Shown here: positions 4,661 to 6,752 of the stretch, piece by piece | Numbering within the stretch: the first letter of the stretch is position 1 | How the letters are laid out: each line of letters opens with the position of its first letter | Origin: Thermoprotei archaeon | GTDB lineage: Archaea > Thermoproteota > Thermoprotei_A > Sulfolobales > Ignisphaeraceae | Length of the DNA stretch: 6,752 nucleotides | NCBI GenBank assembly: GCA_003661775.1 | Contig: QMWT01000055.1 | Span: 1 to 6,752, forward strand | Direction of reading: 5' to 3' | Program-made: the position numbers and the translations under genes | The notes under the pieces: model-generated | Told to the model about the DNA's origin: nothing | The model's input: the letters and a program-made list of their open reading frames with translations, nothing else | Database searches by the model: none

Positions 4661-6752
4661 GTGCAGAACGACGTCGAAGTTCCCGAAAGGGTTAACGATG
4701 AAGTGTTCAAACTCTTAAGCAATAGGCTCAATCTTCAGATAATACTTCTTCTCTCCTCTGCTGAGCTCTACCCCCGAGAACTTGCCCGGATCCTCGGCAA
4801 GAACGAAACCGAGATCTCGAGGAGGCTTAACGCTCTAAGAAGAGCGGGGCTTATCGAGTGTAAGTGGAGGCGTATAGGCGAGAGGAATGTTAAGCTCTGC
4901 ACCTCCGATATCTCGGAATTAAAGATAGAGCTTCAAGGAACTAATCTCGTTGTTAGGTATGGGCGTAGAAGGGAAAAATCTCTTAGACAACTGCTTCTAT
5001 CTAGGAGCTTAGTCGAGGATGCGCCTAGCGTAGACTTATTTGTTGATCGTGAGCGGGAGCTCGAGGTTTTGAAGAAGAGAAGATGTGTCTTGGTATGGGG
5101 ATTCCCAGGCACCGGGAAAACTATGCTTCTTGCACGCTACGCCTCTACGTACAGAGGACCCGTCTTCTGGTACCACGTAACGCGCTTCAGCGACTACAAA
5201 CATATGCTGTGGCGGGCAGGGGTATACTTCAGCCTGCTGAACATGCCCCAGCTCCTAAAATACGTTACATCAGAAAGGGTCAATCTCGGTGTAGCACTTG
5301 ACTTATTTAAGGAGCTCACAGCAAGAACTTCCACTCTTGTCGTGATAGACGACCTCCACAATACAAGAGATAGGAACATAATCTTCTTCGTGAAGGAACT
5401 GATAGAGAAGTGCAGAGTAGAGGTCAAGATCTCATCGAGGGTAATGCACCCCGAACTGCTATCAGAAGGACTCTACGTGTTGAAGCTGAACGGGTTAGAC
5501 GAGGAGGCTGTGGGGAAGCTACTCGAGTTGAGAGGTCTTAAGCTGAGCAGAGAGTACGTGAAGTTTGTAACCAAGGAGACTCTCGGGATACCCATACTGG
5601 TGAACATGTTCATAAACATTGCTGGAGAGGACGGTGTTGAGAGATCTTTGGATAGCATAAAGCTTAGTGGTATACCCTCTATCTTCGAGGAACTATATTC
5701 CTCACTAACTTATCAAGAGAAACAGCTGCTGATGGTCTTGTCTGTTCTCGAGAACCCAGTGCCTGCAAGCCTCATAACAAGGCTCTTCGGAGAGAGCAGG
5801 GCCAGAAGACTCATAAACTCGTTAATACAGAGAGGTCTCATAACATCATCGGCACCGGGCTACTACCTCCACGATCTTGTGAGGAGAAACCTAGTCTATG
5901 AACCCAGTGCTGTAGAGAACTTTCTGAGAGAAGCTGCTAGTTACTACGAAGAGCAGGAAGATTTCATGAGCAGGTTAAGAGCTATAGAGCTTTACCTCAA
6001 GCTAGGCGACGAGGATAAGATAATGGCGTTGATCAAGGATAGGATCGAGAGCTACAGCCCTGACTACCTTCACCATGCTTCACGTTATCGAGAAGTTCTG
6101 AAAGGGGTCCTTCGATGGGCGAAAAACCCTGTTGTAAGAGGTCTAGCACTCTCTGAACTAGGGCGAATCGAGTTCTTCACAGGCAAGATCCGGGCGGCAG
6201 GCGAACTCCTTAGGGAAGCTCTTAAATTCCTTGGTGCTTCGCATGACAGGAGGTATGTCGCTTGCCGCGCCTTCACCCTGGAACTTCTAGGCAGGGTTTA
6301 CGTGGACTTAGGCTTGTACGGTGAAGCTCTGAAGATACTGAGAGAGGTTATCCGGGTAAGCACCGAGATAGACGATGCTGAAGTACGGAATAAGCTACTG
6401 TTCGTAACATACGCTGATATAGCCCGTCTCTACACCTTCCTCAGAAACCACGAGCTAGTGATTACGTACACCGAGCTCGAGTATGAGAGAGCTCTAGAGG
6501 TAGACGATGCTATCTTCCTCGGCTACGCGACGATGCATATAGGCTACACCTACTTCGAGGCAGGCGAGCTTGGCAAAGCCCAGCCTTACCTCGAACATGC
6601 TCTCGAGATTTTAGTAGGTTCGTGGAGCGACATCCCCCGCGCCCATACCCACGCTGTTCTTGCAAGGCTTTATGCGAGAAAAGGCGATTTCGATAAAGCA
6701 TTGAGGCACTGCAGAGAAGCTCTGCACCTATACGCGGGGTACGGTCTCAAAA
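4661..6752 (+). CDS. STAND NTPase with N-terminal ArsR-like winged helix and TPR array, 3'-partial
   Basis: Predicted cytoplasmic signal-responsive transcription regulator. The frame is open for 697 codons to the window's end with no stop. Residues ~16-80 are an ArsR-type winged helix (ELYPRELARILGKNETEISR, recognition helix ~49-61, then wing). FVDREREL (127-134) leads into the P-loop domain: Walker A GFPGTGKT (147-154), Walker B LVVIDD (226-231), sensor-like ISSR (257-260) and LGIP (308-311, the GxP motif of STAND NTPases). A second winged helix spans ~355-410 with LHDLVRR (403-409). From ~420 it is helical, with TPR-like units near 495-526, 532-567, 576-613, 617-651 and 662-691 (GDFDKAL-type turns). 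STAND proteins act as NTP-driven switches that multimerise when the TPR part senses a ligand or partner. MalT is a known case, though its DNA-binding domain is C-terminal. GTG 4661 is fixed by the SD and the upstream stop. The ligand is unknown; a defence role is possible but unsupported by neighbours. Confidence 0.88.
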   Translation, partial: MQNDVEVPERVNDEVFKLLSNRLNLQIILLLSSAELYPRELARILGKNETEISRRLNALRRAGLIECKWRRIGERNVKLCTSDISELKIELQGTNLVVRYGRRREKSLRQLLLSRSLVEDAPSVDLFVDRERELEVLKKRRCVLVWGFPGTGKTMLLARYASTYRGPVFWYHVTRFSDYKHMLWRAGVYFSLLNMPQLLKYVTSERVNLGVALDLFKELTARTSTLVVIDDLHNTRDRNIIFFVKELIEKCRVEVKISSRVMHPELLSEGLYVLKLNGLDEEAVGKLLELRGLKLSREYVKFVTKETLGIPILVNMFINIAGEDGVERSLDSIKLSGIPSIFEELYSSLTYQEKQLLMVLSVLENPVPASLITRLFGESRARRLINSLIQRGLITSSAPGYYLHDLVRRNLVYEPSAVENFLREAASYYEEQEDFMSRLRAIELYLKLGDEDKIMALIKDRIESYSPDYLHHASRYREVLKGVLRWAKNPVVRGLALSELGRIEFFTGKIRAAGELLREALKFLGASHDRRYVACRAFTLELLGRVYVDLGLYGEALKILREVIRVSTEIDDAEVRNKLLFVTYADIARLYTFLRNHELVITYTELEYERALEVDDAIFLGYATMHIGYTYFEAGELGKAQPYLEHALEILVGSWSDIPRAHTHAVLARLYARKGDFDKALRHCREALHLYAGYGLK

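Noticed and set aside
4453..4731. Minus-strand frame spanning the divergent promoter
   Set aside because: It would cross the start regions of two better supported genes and has low-complexity Ser/Leu-rich content.
5083..5427. Short open frames on both strands inside the STAND gene
   Set aside because: The STAND frame carries Walker A and Walker B across the same bases and runs unbroken from 4661 to the end.

Overview
The window reads as chromosomal DNA of a hyperthermophilic archaeon, most likely a crenarchaeote (Thermoproteota; inference). The reasons are a separate threonyl-tRNA editing protein of the ThrRS-ed type, an archaeal mevalonate kinase, a box C/D guide sRNA, AGG/AGA/ATA-rich codon use, GTG starts behind purine-rich Shine-Dalgarno (SD) sites, and AT-rich TATA-type promoters. 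I see no mobile element, CRISPR array, tRNA or rRNA.

Left part (1-2532, + strand): the 3' part of a thrS-ed gene, whose N-terminal ~70 residues lie upstream of base 1, then a box C/D sRNA packed between two genes, then mevalonate kinase with a near-perfect SD site. No TATA box is visible between thrS-ed and mvk, so the three are probably read as one transcript and the sRNA processed out of it.

Middle part (2529-4537, - strand): a small unrecognised protein with one C-terminal membrane helix, convergent with mvk and sharing the TTAA that supplies both stop codons. Next comes a 233-bp AT-rich gap with three TATA-like elements facing this small gene. Beyond it lies a divergent, short TldD/PmbA-family protein that keeps the His-Glu zinc motif (as HExxH) but has lost the C-terminal Cys segment of the family.

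Right part (4538-6752): a divergent promoter region with two palindromes separates the TldD-like gene from a large + strand gene that is open to the window's end. It encodes an N-terminal ArsR-like winged helix, a STAND-type P-loop NTPase, a second winged helix and a TPR array. This looks like a ligand-gated transcription regulator. It may control itself and the TldD-like gene (inference).

Most worth a second look: the C/D sRNA in the thrS-ed/mvk junction, the decayed catalytic core of the editing synthetase, the odd metal-site chemistry of the TldD-like protein, and the STAND regulator with its near-perfect 19-bp palindrome.
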